From assembly GCA_902616615.1 (NCBI GenBank), contig CACMTN010000003.1, positions 1-64,000 on the forward strand: 64,000 bases of DNA, in the 5' to 3' direction. Below, piece after piece: positions 1-9,501 of the stretch. The stretch is from an uncultured SAR116 cluster alpha proteobacterium. GTDB taxonomy: Bacteria; Pseudomonadota; Alphaproteobacteria; Puniceispirillales; Marisalimonadaceae. Below the pieces are notes generated by a model. That model ran no database searches, had not been told where the DNA came from, and saw nothing but the letters and a program-made list of their open reading frames with translations. The position numbers and the translations under genes are program-made. The number at the start of each line of letters is the position of its first letter. Position 1 is the stretch's first letter.

Positions 1-1
1 A

Positions 2-526
2 TGGTTACCATTAAAAAATATTTTCTTTAATGAATTTCATTATTCTCAAAATTTTGGAAAGTTAGGATTATGTGGTTGTCCTGGCACTTTATTAGATTCT
101 AATAATCAAATTATTGGGATTCAAAAAACATTGAAAATTTTTAAAAATCATAACGTTAATGTTGTTTTATCTCTCACGGAAACATCAGAATTAAAATCAC
201 TAGGATGTGGAAATTTAATAAAGGAAATTAAATTAAATAATTTCGTTTGGTTACATTTTCCAATTAATGATTTTAATATACCTCCTAAAAATTCACTTCT
301 AAAGTTAAATTTACTTCTCTCGGATCTAGAAAATTTTTTAAAAAAAGAAAAAAATATTATTATACATTGTAAGGCGGGATTAGGTAGAACTGGTACAATC
401 GCATCATTATTATTAGCTAAATTAGGAATATCCACAAAAGATGCCATTAAATTTATAAGAAAATATAGACCAGGATCAATTGATACAGATGAGCAAAAAA
501 ACTTTGTTTTAAATTGGAAATGTTAA
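2..526 (+). CDS. Dual-specificity/protein tyrosine phosphatase-like protein, 5'-truncated by window edge
   Basis: Frame is open from base 2 (WLPLKNIFFNEF...); the ORF-track start at 131 is an internal TTG. CX5R signature HCKAGLGRTG. Confidence 0.75.
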   Translation, partial: WLPLKNIFFNEFHYSQNFGKLGLCGCPGTLLDSNNQIIGIQKTLKIFKNHNVNVVLSLTETSELKSLGCGNLIKEIKLNNFVWLHFPINDFNIPPKNSLLKLNLLLSDLENFLKKEKNIIIHCKAGLGRTGTIASLLLAKLGISTKDAIKFIRKYRPGSIDTDEQKNFVLNWKC

Positions 527-722
527 CAAGATGATTCTTTAATCATCAAAAAATTATTTTTTATTTTGATCATTCATATAACATTCAAATAAGAAATAAT
601 TTTTTTCTATAATTAAACTACTGATTTCTATAACTAAATTTTAATTTAACAATTTAGAAATAAAAATTAAACAAAACTGAAATATTTTAAGACCAAAAAA
701 TAAAGAATCATGGAGATTTTTT

Positions 723-1526
723 ATGCTTAAAATAATTAATATTTCTAAATATTTTGATCAAGTTAAAGCTGTTAATAATGTAACAATAAATGTTGAAAAT
801 TCCTCAATGATTGGAATTATTGGAAGATCAGGTGCTGGTAAATCTACATTATTAAGAACAATAAACAGACTTACTGACGCTACCTCTGGCGAAATTCTTT
901 TCCAAGATCAAAATATATTAGATTTGAAGAAAAAGGATAAACTCGCATGGCAAAAAAATTGTGCCATGATATTTCAACAGTTTAATCTTGTTCCAAGATT
1001 GGATGTTCTTACAAATGTTATTTTAGGCAAATTGAATGAGATGTCTACTGTGCGTGCTAGTCTAAAACTTTTTACATCTGAAGAAAGATATGCCGCATTA
1101 AACTTCTTAGACAAATTTGGCATGATACAGACTGCTCTACAAAGAGCTGAAACACTCTCCGGTGGTCAGCAACAAAGAGTTGCAATATGTAGAGCTATGA
1201 TGCAAGACCCTAAACTAATCCTTGCAGATGAACCTATAGCTTCATTAGATCCTTTAAATGCTAGACTTGTTATGGAATCTCTTAGAAAAATTCATGATGA
1301 ACAAAATATCACAGTGATTTGTAACCTACATACTCTAGATACTGCAAAGCAGTATTGTGATCGTATTATTGGTATGCAGAACGGAGAAATAGTGTTTGAT
1401 GATTTACCATCAAAACTTACAAATCAAAAAGCTAGAGAAATTTATGGTGCTGAAGCTGACGAAGCTTTTGAAGGCACTATGACATCAGTTTCATTAGAGA
1501 GCGCAGATATTAAGAAGACTGCATGA
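723..1526 (+). CDS. phnC: Phosphonate ABC transporter ATP-binding protein
   Basis: Walker A GRSGAGKST, signature LSGGQQQR, Walker B LILADEP; followed by phnD and phnE. Confidence 0.95.
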   Translation: MLKIINISKYFDQVKAVNNVTINVENSSMIGIIGRSGAGKSTLLRTINRLTDATSGEILFQDQNILDLKKKDKLAWQKNCAMIFQQFNLVPRLDVLTNVILGKLNEMSTVRASLKLFTSEERYAALNFLDKFGMIQTALQRAETLSGGQQQRVAICRAMMQDPKLILADEPIASLDPLNARLVMESLRKIHDEQNITVICNLHTLDTAKQYCDRIIGMQNGEIVFDDLPSKLTNQKAREIYGAEADEAFEGTMTSVSLESADIKKTA

Positions 1527-1573
1527 ACTTATGAAAATTAGAAGACCAAACTTAAATCAATGGAGAAACATAA

Positions 1574-2533
1574 ATGTTAAAAAAATTATATAGTTTTTTA
1601 GCTGTAGTGACCGCTTTTTTAATGGTTTCTGCAGCTAATGCAGATAAAAAATACGATGGACCAAAAATGGACCTCAGTAAATTTCAGCCTGAGTTCAGAA
1701 TTGGTTTTCTTGGAGATGAAGCATCCCAAGATATCATTGCAAGAAATGGATGTCTAAAAGATTATGTTGAAAAAGCATATAGTGTACCAGCTAAATTGTT
1801 TACATTCAAAGATTATGCTGGAACCATGGAATCAATGCTTGGTGGCAACCTTGATTACACATGGTTTGGTTCTTCTGGCTATGCTGGAATTTATCTACAA
1901 GATCCAAATGCCGTTGTGCCAATTTTAACTAGAATGCAACCTACTGGCGATACTGGATATTATTCGGTAATGGTAGCTAGGAAAGATTCAGGTATTAAAT
2001 CTCTAGATGATCTTAAAGGAAAAAAATTAGGTTTTGCTGATCCTAATTCTACTTCTGGATATCTAATCCCATCTATTGAATTACCAGAATTATATAACGT
2101 TAATATTGATACTTACTTCTCAAAGACTCAGTTTTCTGGCGGACACGAAAACAATGTATTAGCTGTTTTAAATGGAGACGTTGATGCTGGCGTTACATGG
2201 GTATCTGGTGTTGGTAAATGGGAAGAAGGATACTCATCTGGTAATTTAAGAAAAATGGTTGATAAAGGTATCTTAAATATGGACGACTTAGTTCAGGTTT
2301 GGTCATCAAAGTTAATTCCTAATGGCCCGATTGTAATGCCAAAGAAATTACCACAGGAAGCTAGAGATGTTATGGTTGGATTGAAGCAATGGATACACAA
2401 AAATGATCCAAAATGCAGTGAAGATGTTGCAAATGGCATTGTAAAAGCTTGGGTTCCAGTTGATCATAGTTTCTATGAAGTAATTGTAAAAGCTAGAAAA
2501 GCAAAATTAGAAGCCAAGAAGAAAAAAGGCTAA
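1574..2533 (+). CDS. phnD: Phosphonate ABC transporter substrate-binding protein
   Basis: N-terminal signal peptide; PhnD-like FRIGFLGDEASQD...YTWFGSSGYAGI; operon context. Confidence 0.93.
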   Translation: MLKKLYSFLAVVTAFLMVSAANADKKYDGPKMDLSKFQPEFRIGFLGDEASQDIIARNGCLKDYVEKAYSVPAKLFTFKDYAGTMESMLGGNLDYTWFGSSGYAGIYLQDPNAVVPILTRMQPTGDTGYYSVMVARKDSGIKSLDDLKGKKLGFADPNSTSGYLIPSIELPELYNVNIDTYFSKTQFSGGHENNVLAVLNGDVDAGVTWVSGVGKWEEGYSSGNLRKMVDKGILNMDDLVQVWSSKLIPNGPIVMPKKLPQEARDVMVGLKQWIHKNDPKCSEDVANGIVKAWVPVDHSFYEVIVKARKAKLEAKKKKG

Positions 2534-2540
2534 TTACTAA

Positions 2541-2575
2541 TATGCAAAAGACAGTAATTAGCTGTCTTTTGCATA
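2541..2575 (+). terminator. Intercistronic hairpin between phnD and phnE
   Basis: Perfect 14-bp inverted repeat TATGCAAAAGACAG / CTGTCTTTTGCATA with 7-nt loop, 8 nt after the phnD stop; weak U-tract. Confidence 0.75.
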
Positions 2576-2618
2576 CTTTATTAACTCAATCAACAATAAT
2601 TTTATAGTTGGAAGTATA

Positions 2619-3473
2619 ATGTATTCAGACAATATTTTAGGTTTTGAGACAATTGAGAAAAACCTAAAAGCAATGGCTTTTAAAAGATTAATTTATTCCT
2701 TCATAAGCATTTTGGCTATTTTATTTCTTCTTTCCAGTGGACTTACAATAGCAGAAGAAAATAATGCAGGAAGCTTTCAAAGGGGATTGAGTAAATTTTT
2801 TGACTACCCTGTTGATCTTTTCAAAGAAGCATTTGAGTCTGGTTGGAGATGGTATGCATATGTATTCAAATATCTTCCAGATTTAATATCAACAATAAAC
2901 ATGGCTTTTTTTTCAACACTGTTCGGGGCAATTTTTGCTCTTCTCTTGAGCCTGTTTGCAAGTAAAAATTTAATTAAAAACCAATATATAGTTACTTTCT
3001 CAAGAAGAATCATGGACATTTTGAGATCATTTCCTGAGTTGGTTATTGCTATGATATTTTTGTATCTGATGGGAAAATCAGAATTACCTGCAGTTATTGC
3101 AATAGTAATTCATACTGCTGGAGCTCTAGGAAAATTATTCTCTGAAGCTATTGAAAATGCTGATAACAAACCAATTGAAGGTTTACAATCTTGTGGAGCA
3201 AGTTGGTGGCAACGAGTTAGATTTGCAGTTATTCCTCAAGTAATACCTTTATTTATCTCATACACCCTTCTGAGGTTAGAAATTAATGTAAGAGCGTCAA
3301 CCATCCTTGGTTTTGTAGGTGCTGGAGGTATTGGAGAAGCATTGTCTGCTGTAATTCAGTTTAGATATGGAGACGAAATTATAGCTATTATGTTTTTATT
3401 AGTTATCACTATAATTTCCTTAGATTATTTCTCCAGATTTCTTAGGGGTAGATTAATTGGAGACAATAAGTAA
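2619..3473 (+). CDS. phnE: Phosphonate ABC transporter permease (PhnE1)
   Basis: Multi-TM permease with EAA-like loop (EAIENADNKPIEGLQSCGASWWQRVRFAVIPQ); operon context. Confidence 0.92.
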   Translation: MYSDNILGFETIEKNLKAMAFKRLIYSFISILAILFLLSSGLTIAEENNAGSFQRGLSKFFDYPVDLFKEAFESGWRWYAYVFKYLPDLISTINMAFFSTLFGAIFALLLSLFASKNLIKNQYIVTFSRRIMDILRSFPELVIAMIFLYLMGKSELPAVIAIVIHTAGALGKLFSEAIENADNKPIEGLQSCGASWWQRVRFAVIPQVIPLFISYTLLRLEINVRASTILGFVGAGGIGEALSAVIQFRYGDEIIAIMFLLVITIISLDYFSRFLRGRLIGDNK

Positions 3474-4831
3474 TGGAGCAAGTATTAAATCAAAATGTTA
3501 TTGATGCAGTTGATCTAAAACATAAAAAACATATTAGAATTCTTATTATAACTGGATTTATGTTTATGGTTTATTTAATTGGGTCAATAATACACTTTGA
3601 TCTACCTAACTTAGCTAAAAAGTGGAATAAAGATCGAGCGTCTATGTTTATGTTAGATATATATGCTCACAAAGACCATATAAAAATGAATTGGAAAGAT
3701 CCTCAGAAAATTGATGTAAGATTTGAGGGTGGTCATAGGCATGTTTATAAAGATGATCCCACTTGGCTTATTAGAAATAAAAACAATCAATCTACAATTG
3801 TTAACTTTGATAATGGTGGTCAGTTTGTTTTCTTTCCAAATAGAGTGGAAATGAGAAATTTTCCTAATATCAATGAACCATTCATTTTTAAGCTTAATAA
3901 AAATGGTAAACCTTATGTTGATGGGTATGTTGGAAAGGAAAGTATGTTGCCAAGTTGGATGCGTGCAACAGAAAATAAAGTTGAAGTGAGACCTTCTTTA
4001 TATGAAAGGCTTCAGGTATATGGATCAAAAGTCGAAGTTCATAGATACGAGTTAGGATGGAAATATTTTTGGTTTGATTTCGATAGCCCTCTTGTTGGAA
4101 AGGGATTTCTTGACGCTATATCACTTATGTTTAATGATGACAGAGTAGATCCAAAAATTTCAAATTTTAATCTTGTTGTAAATGAATTTTTAGAAAATGA
4201 AATATGGCACCACAACACCGTTTTGTTTGCTATGGTTGAAACATTATTAATGGCCATTCTTGGAACATTAATTGCCTCAATGGTTGGTCTTCCACTAGCT
4301 TTTCTTGCTGCTTACAATGTTACTCCACTTTCCTCAATAAGGTTTTTTCTGAGAAGACTCTTCGACATGCTTCGAGGAATAGATATGTTAATTTGGAGTT
4401 TAATATTCCTTAGAGCTTTCGGTCCTGGACTTTTTACCGGAATTTTTGCAATCGCATTTACAGACACAGGCACTCTTGGTAAATTAATGTCTGAAGCTAT
4501 AGAAAATACTGATAAAAAAGATAAAGAAGGTATCCAGTCAACTGGTGCAAACAAAGTTCTTCAACATAGATTTGGTATCATTCCACAAATACTACCAATT
4601 TTCATTTCACAAAGTTTATATTACCTAGAGTCTAACACAAGAGCTGCCGTAATTATTGGGGCAATGGGTGCTGGAGGTATAGGCTTACATTTCCTTGGGG
4701 CATTAATGACTGGAAATGATTTTGAAAACGTTGCTTACATGGCAATTTTAGTTTTAGTTGCTGTAATGTGCATTGATACTATGTCAGCCAAACTAAGAAG
4801 ATTATTAATTGGTATAGAGGATAAGAAATAA
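3473..4831 (+). CDS. phnE: Phosphonate ABC transporter permease (PhnE2) with long N-terminal extracytoplasmic insertion
   Basis: C-terminal PhnE permease domain (EAIENTDKKDKEGIQSTGANKVLQHRFGIIPQ); start overlaps upstream stop. Confidence 0.9.
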   Translation: MEQVLNQNVIDAVDLKHKKHIRILIITGFMFMVYLIGSIIHFDLPNLAKKWNKDRASMFMLDIYAHKDHIKMNWKDPQKIDVRFEGGHRHVYKDDPTWLIRNKNNQSTIVNFDNGGQFVFFPNRVEMRNFPNINEPFIFKLNKNGKPYVDGYVGKESMLPSWMRATENKVEVRPSLYERLQVYGSKVEVHRYELGWKYFWFDFDSPLVGKGFLDAISLMFNDDRVDPKISNFNLVVNEFLENEIWHHNTVLFAMVETLLMAILGTLIASMVGLPLAFLAAYNVTPLSSIRFFLRRLFDMLRGIDMLIWSLIFLRAFGPGLFTGIFAIAFTDTGTLGKLMSEAIENTDKKDKEGIQSTGANKVLQHRFGIIPQILPIFISQSLYYLESNTRAAVIIGAMGAGGIGLHFLGALMTGNDFENVAYMAILVLVAVMCIDTMSAKLRRLLIGIEDKK

Positions 4832-4841
4832 AGGATTTACT

Positions 4842-5306
4842 ATGAATAGATATATTTTAATAATAGTTTTTTTAATTTACCCGTTACTTGTTCAAGCTCA
4901 AAGCAAAGATACAAAAAATATAAGCAATGAGGTGTCTTCTCAGGAAGCTGGAACATTAGTTAATACAGAAGAAATTTTTCAAAAACTTATAGATAAATGT
5001 GATGATGTTAACCTTCTTATGTTAAGAGCCAGAATAAGATTAGAGTTGCCTAGAATAGATAAATCTGACGCTGATACAGTCGAAAAAATGCTGTTAGAAG
5101 GTTTTGAAATGTGTGCACAAAAAAAACCTGAGGAAGCTAAAGTAAAATTAACAGAAGCATACGAAATCGCAAAAAAAGCTGCCTCGGAAAAATTTGGCCA
5201 AACTGGTACAGGTGGATTAGAAACTGTCAAAAAAGATATCGAACCTCTAAAAGATACAAACTCTTCTAATGGTACAAAAGATAAGCCATGGTGGAAATTC
5301 TGGTAA
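4842..5306 (+). CDS. Small predicted exported protein of unknown function in phn operon
   Basis: Signal-peptide-like N-terminus (MNRYILIIVFLIYPLLVQAQS); 10 nt after phnE2; C-terminus ...KPWWKFW. Confidence 0.75.
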   Translation: MNRYILIIVFLIYPLLVQAQSKDTKNISNEVSSQEAGTLVNTEEIFQKLIDKCDDVNLLMLRARIRLELPRIDKSDADTVEKMLLEGFEMCAQKKPEEAKVKLTEAYEIAKKAASEKFGQTGTGGLETVKKDIEPLKDTNSSNGTKDKPWWKFW

Positions 5307-5387
5307 TTGAAATTTAATTTTTTATAAAAATATTTGTAAAAAAAATGAAAAATTATTTCGTAATGATCTTCTAAAAAAGGGGATAGT

Positions 5388-6308
5388 ATGAAATTAAAAC
5401 CATTTGACAAATCTGGAAAATTTTACAAAGGCAATTTGCATGGACATAGCGATTACTCTGACGGACTGCTTAAACCAAAAACTGTGATTGAGTTTTACAA
5501 ATCATATAGCTATGATTTTACATGTCTTTCTGATCATTTATGGCATGACAAGAGATTTGCTGCAGAAAGTGTCAATGATGTTTCTGATTTTAATTTTAAA
5601 GATTTTATTACAATTCCAAGTGCTGAAATTCATGTAAAAGGAAAAAAGTACGAAAGAGCTGGCTTGTGGCATCTTGTTGCTAACGGTTTGCCTTTAGATT
5701 TCAAAATTGCATCTGATAATGAAACAATAGATGAACTACTTAACAGAATCATAGAGACTGGAGCATTTGTAACAATAGCTCATCCAGAGTGGTATTCATT
5801 ATCTTCTGATGAGGCCATTAAAGTAAGTAATGCTCACGCAGTTGAAATCTATAATCACGCAGCAACAATTAGCTCAAATAGAGGTAGTGGAATAGCTACA
5901 GCTGACTTCCTACTAAATAATAATAAAAAAATTTTACTAACTGCATCTGACGATTCGCATTTTCATAAAGAAGATGCTTTAGGAGGTTGGGTATTCGTAA
6001 AATGCAAAAACCTGTCTATACAAAATATTTTATATTCTCTTAAAAATGGTAATTATTACTCTTCTACAGGGATAGCAATACATAATATAGAACTTGATGA
6101 TAATGAACTCTTAATACAATGTAGTCCAGCTTCACACATAATTATTTCAGGCTCCTCTAATACCTGCCTTTCCAAAAATGGTTACAACATTACAAGTGCC
6201 AAATTTGATTTAAATAAGCTTGATACAAGTTTTTTTAGAGTAACAGTATTAAACGAGTATGGTAAATATGCTTGGTCTAATCCTTACTGGTTAGATGAAA
6301 TTTTTTAA
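5388..6308 (+). CDS. PHP-domain metal-dependent phosphoesterase
   Basis: PHP motifs NLHGHSDYSDG, CLSDH, IAHPEW, SDDSHFH; phn gene cluster context. Confidence 0.85.
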   Translation: MKLKPFDKSGKFYKGNLHGHSDYSDGLLKPKTVIEFYKSYSYDFTCLSDHLWHDKRFAAESVNDVSDFNFKDFITIPSAEIHVKGKKYERAGLWHLVANGLPLDFKIASDNETIDELLNRIIETGAFVTIAHPEWYSLSSDEAIKVSNAHAVEIYNHAATISSNRGSGIATADFLLNNNKKILLTASDDSHFHKEDALGGWVFVKCKNLSIQNILYSLKNGNYYSSTGIAIHNIELDDNELLIQCSPASHIIISGSSNTCLSKNGYNITSAKFDLNKLDTSFFRVTVLNEYGKYAWSNPYWLDEIF

Positions 6309-6384
6309 AGATAGGAGTAACGATTGAAGATACTAGAGTTAACATATCTCAATGTTTTTATTTTTTTAGCACCTAGTTATTAAC

Positions 6385-6999
6385 ATGAAAAAACTTGATA
6401 AAAACAGACCTTTAATTCACTCAAATTGTCAAGTTGTAGACAGTAATTTTGGTTCATTTGTTGAAATAGGTGAATATTCTATTATTTCAAATTCTAATTT
6501 CGGTGATTATTCTTATTGTACAAGATTTTGTGATATAGCCAATACAGACATAAAAAAATTTTCTAATATTGCAAGCTCTGTTAGAATAGGTCCAACGGAC
6601 CATCCAATGGAAAAAGCAAGTCTTCATCATTTTTTATATAGATCAACTGACTATTGGGAAGACAAAGAACATGACAAAGATTTTTTTAAAAACCGATATT
6701 CCAGAAAAACTATAATTGGCAATGACACATGGATAGGACATGCTGCTATTGTTAAACCTGACATTACAGTTGGGGATGGTGCTATAATTGGAGCTGGTTC
6801 TGTTGTTACCAAAGATGTGGAAAGTTATACTATTGTAGCAGGAAATCCCGCTAAAATTATTAGAAGAAGGTTTTCAGAAAAAATTGCAATTCAATTATCT
6901 GAAATTCAATGGTGGAATTGGTCTCATGAGAAAATAGGATCTTCCTTAGACGATTTTAGAACTTTAAGTGTTGAAGATTTTATATCAAAATATAAATAG
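6385..6999 (+). CDS. Left-handed beta-helix (hexapeptide) transferase, phosphonate-metabolism family
   Basis: Hexapeptide repeats (IIGNDTWIGHAAIVKPDITVGDGAIIGAGSVVTKDV); C-P lyase cluster context. Confidence 0.85.
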   Translation: MKKLDKNRPLIHSNCQVVDSNFGSFVEIGEYSIISNSNFGDYSYCTRFCDIANTDIKKFSNIASSVRIGPTDHPMEKASLHHFLYRSTDYWEDKEHDKDFFKNRYSRKTIIGNDTWIGHAAIVKPDITVGDGAIIGAGSVVTKDVESYTIVAGNPAKIIRRRFSEKIAIQLSEIQWWNWSHEKIGSSLDDFRTLSVEDFISKYK

Positions 7000-7000
7000 A

Positions 7001-8215
7001 TTAGGATACTGCATTTGATGATTTAATAAATCTGTCAACAACGCTTTTACAAACACTTGCAATCTTTCCATTACATATTGTTGCTTCTATCTCTCTTGTT
7101 TTTGGGTTAATAATTACTAAATCTGCGTAATTTTCTACTTTGATAGCTCCTCTTTTGTCAATATTTAGTGCCTTTGCGGGATTTTCTGATATTAATGCCC
7201 ATGCATTTTCAATAGAACAAATCTTATGATCTAACAAATACCAAATTGACTGGAGTAGTGATGGATAATAATAATCTGATACTAGAATGCTACAGTATCC
7301 TAGTTTTAATAATTCTAATGTAGATATATTTCCATTATGTGAACCACCTCTGACTAAATTAGGCGCACCCATTATTACATTTTCATTATTGAAGTATGCT
7401 TCTTTAGCAGCTAAAATACTTGTTGGAAACTCACAAATATTAGCACCAAAACTTCTAAACCATTTTCTATCCTTTTTGCTTTCATCATCATGCGAACCAA
7501 ATTTAATATTATTAGATTTCATAAAATTGCTTAATGTTTTTAAACTATCACTTACTTCATTTTCTTTTGTTAATCGATAATTCACAATATTTGCAAGTTC
7601 ACTTTTTTCCATAGACATTTTATTAGCCCATGTTGCAAATGCTGTTGGTTTGTTTTCAATTTTTTCTATGGCATCAGGTATATGGTTGTTGAATACCACA
7701 TAATTAAGTTTGTATTCTGTAATTAAATCAATAAGTTCTTGAACTTTTTCTACAAGATGCGTTTCGTACCTTACCTGAACATTTATATTAGTTATCATAG
7801 AAGGTCTGTATTTATTGAGATTTTCTAAAAATATTTTAGCGTATTCAGGACTTCTTATTCTACCTTCCCAGCTATAGCTACATGCTAGGTAAGCTGTAGT
7901 AATGCCATTAATGGAAAGTTCTTTGTCAACAATTTTAAGAGTATCATTCATATCAAAACTTACGCCTGGCCTTGGAAATAATTGTCTTTCAAATCCATCT
8001 CCATGTAAGTCTATTATTCCAGGTAACACCCAAAAACCCGTCAAATCTATAACTGGATAATTTTTTTTAGGGTATTGATTAGTTTTATTAACTTCAATTG
8101 AAGTTAAAAATTTATCTTCAATAGTTATGGTTCCCGATTGCATTTTATTATGATGCAAAAATTTACTGCCCTGTAAAATATATCCTGAAAATTGATTTGA
8201 TTGTATTTGATTCAT
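7001..8215 (-). CDS. phnM: PhnM-family amidohydrolase, divergent copy
   Basis: PhnM-like motifs DLHGDGFERQLFPRPGVSF, GSHDDES, GAPNLVRGGSHNGNIS; downstream of phnF on the same strand. Confidence 0.8.
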   Translation of the reverse strand: MNQIQSNQFSGYILQGSKFLHHNKMQSGTITIEDKFLTSIEVNKTNQYPKKNYPVIDLTGFWVLPGIIDLHGDGFERQLFPRPGVSFDMNDTLKIVDKELSINGITTAYLACSYSWEGRIRSPEYAKIFLENLNKYRPSMITNINVQVRYETHLVEKVQELIDLITEYKLNYVVFNNHIPDAIEKIENKPTAFATWANKMSMEKSELANIVNYRLTKENEVSDSLKTLSNFMKSNNIKFGSHDDESKKDRKWFRSFGANICEFPTSILAAKEAYFNNENVIMGAPNLVRGGSHNGNISTLELLKLGYCSILVSDYYYPSLLQSIWYLLDHKICSIENAWALISENPAKALNIDKRGAIKVENYADLVIINPKTREIEATICNGKIASVCKSVVDRFIKSSNAVS

Positions 8216-8266
8216 ATATTTTAATTATCTTAATTTTATTAATTTTATATTACAAATATCAAAAGC

Positions 8267-8974
8267 TTAATCTTCTAATGTTAATTGAATTCTTTCGCCA
8301 ACAAACCATGTCTGACTGAACTCTATTGGAATACAATTTAAATCTTGATTCACATATGTTGTTTTAAGAAGTGGGCTATTAATTTTACAATCAAGTAAAT
8401 TTGCTTGAATACTATCAGCTAGCTCTGCGATTATATTAGTGTTTGACCTAACAAAATCATTTACACCCAACAACTTTAGTGTGTTTGTGACAGATAATTC
8501 TTTTTGAAATATTTCTAGAAAACTGGGAAACCTTTTATTTGGAATTATTCTTTTAGTTAAAATAGTTGGAATATTATTAATTTTACCAGTTGTTTCTATT
8601 AAAAGAATCTCATCTTTTGAATTTATTTTTAAATTATCAGCTTCTATCTTGGATGCTTTTCTATACTCTGATCTAATAATTCTTGTTTTAGGAATATTGT
8701 TTTCATGAGTAATATTCTCTGAAAATCTTACTCTTTTTCCAAGTTTATATTTTAACTTAGAAGCTTGAACAATTACACCAGAACCTCTTTTAGAAAACAA
8801 AATTCCTTCATTTTTTAATATTTGCAAAGCTCTTCTAACCGTGTGTCTATTTACTCCAAATCTTTTTGAAAGATGATTTTCAGAAGGTAGTTTATCACCT
8901 GAATTGTATATGTTATCCGCCACATCTTTTTTTAATGCTTCATAAATTTGATAATAAATGATTTTAGAATGCAT
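8267..8974 (-). CDS. phnF: GntR-family (UTRA-type) transcriptional regulator, PhnF-like
   Basis: N-terminal GntR wHTH (LPSENHLSKRFGVNRHTVRRALQILKNEG); divergent from phnG. Confidence 0.9.
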   Translation of the reverse strand: MHSKIIYYQIYEALKKDVADNIYNSGDKLPSENHLSKRFGVNRHTVRRALQILKNEGILFSKRGSGVIVQASKLKYKLGKRVRFSENITHENNIPKTRIIRSEYRKASKIEADNLKINSKDEILLIETTGKINNIPTILTKRIIPNKRFPSFLEIFQKELSVTNTLKLLGVNDFVRSNTNIIAELADSIQANLLDCKINSPLLKTTYVNQDLNCIPIEFSQTWFVGERIQLTLED

Positions 8975-9000
8975 GTAATAAAAACTTAATAAAAATATAA

Positions 9001-9044
9001 TTGTATAATTAATGTTTTATAATTATAAGTTGTATAGTTGTATA
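9001..9044. promoter_or_regulatory. Candidate PhnF operator / divergent promoter region
   Basis: TTGTATA at 9001, 9030 and 9038; tandem GTTGTATA GTTGTATA (9029-9044); perfect 12-bp palindrome TTATAATTATAA (9017-9028). Confidence 0.4.
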
Positions 9045-9060
9045 GTAAAGAAGTAATTAA

Positions 9061-9501
9061 ATGATTGAAAAAAGAAAATCTTGGATGAGTTTGTTAGCAA
9101 CATCTAGCCAAAGTGATTTGTTAAATCTCTGGGAACAAAAAAAAATAAAAGTCAATTATGTATGGTTAAGAACACCTGAAATTGGAAGCATAATGGCTCA
9201 AGGAAGAATGGGTGTAACTGGAGATAAATTTAATATTGGTGAAGTTACTATAACTAGATGTTCCTTAAAATTGAATTGTGGAACAATAGGTCATAGTTAT
9301 GTTCAAGGAAGAAGTAAGAAAAAAGCTGAAATAAGCGCATTATGTGATGCTCTTATGCAAACTAAAATGTCTAAAGAAATAAATAAAAATATTATTATTC
9401 CTTTAGAAAAAATTAAAAAAGATAATAAAGACAAAATTCTCTCAAAAGCTGAAGCTACAAAAGTTGATTTTTTTACTCTTGTAAGAGGAGAAAGCGATTA
9501 A
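9061..9501 (+). CDS. phnG: C-P lyase subunit PhnG
   Basis: PhnG-like sequence (RKSWMSLLATSS...GRMGVTGDKFNIGEVTITRC) followed by phnHIJ. Confidence 0.93.
   Translation: MIEKRKSWMSLLATSSQSDLLNLWEQKKIKVNYVWLRTPEIGSIMAQGRMGVTGDKFNIGEVTITRCSLKLNCGTIGHSYVQGRSKKKAEISALCDALMQTKMSKEINKNIIIPLEKIKKDNKDKILSKAEATKVDFFTLVRGESD

Noticed and set aside
148-447. Minus-strand ORF opposite the phosphatase gene (and similar shadow ORFs at 2804-3019, 4039-4257, 4312-4554, 4979-5410)
   Set aside because: Antisense to strongly supported genes, no recognisable domains; expected by-products of AT-rich codon usage.
527-722. PhoB (Pho box) sites upstream of phnC, and before ppk
   Set aside because: No convincing CTGTCAT-type direct repeats found by eye in these AT-rich spacers.
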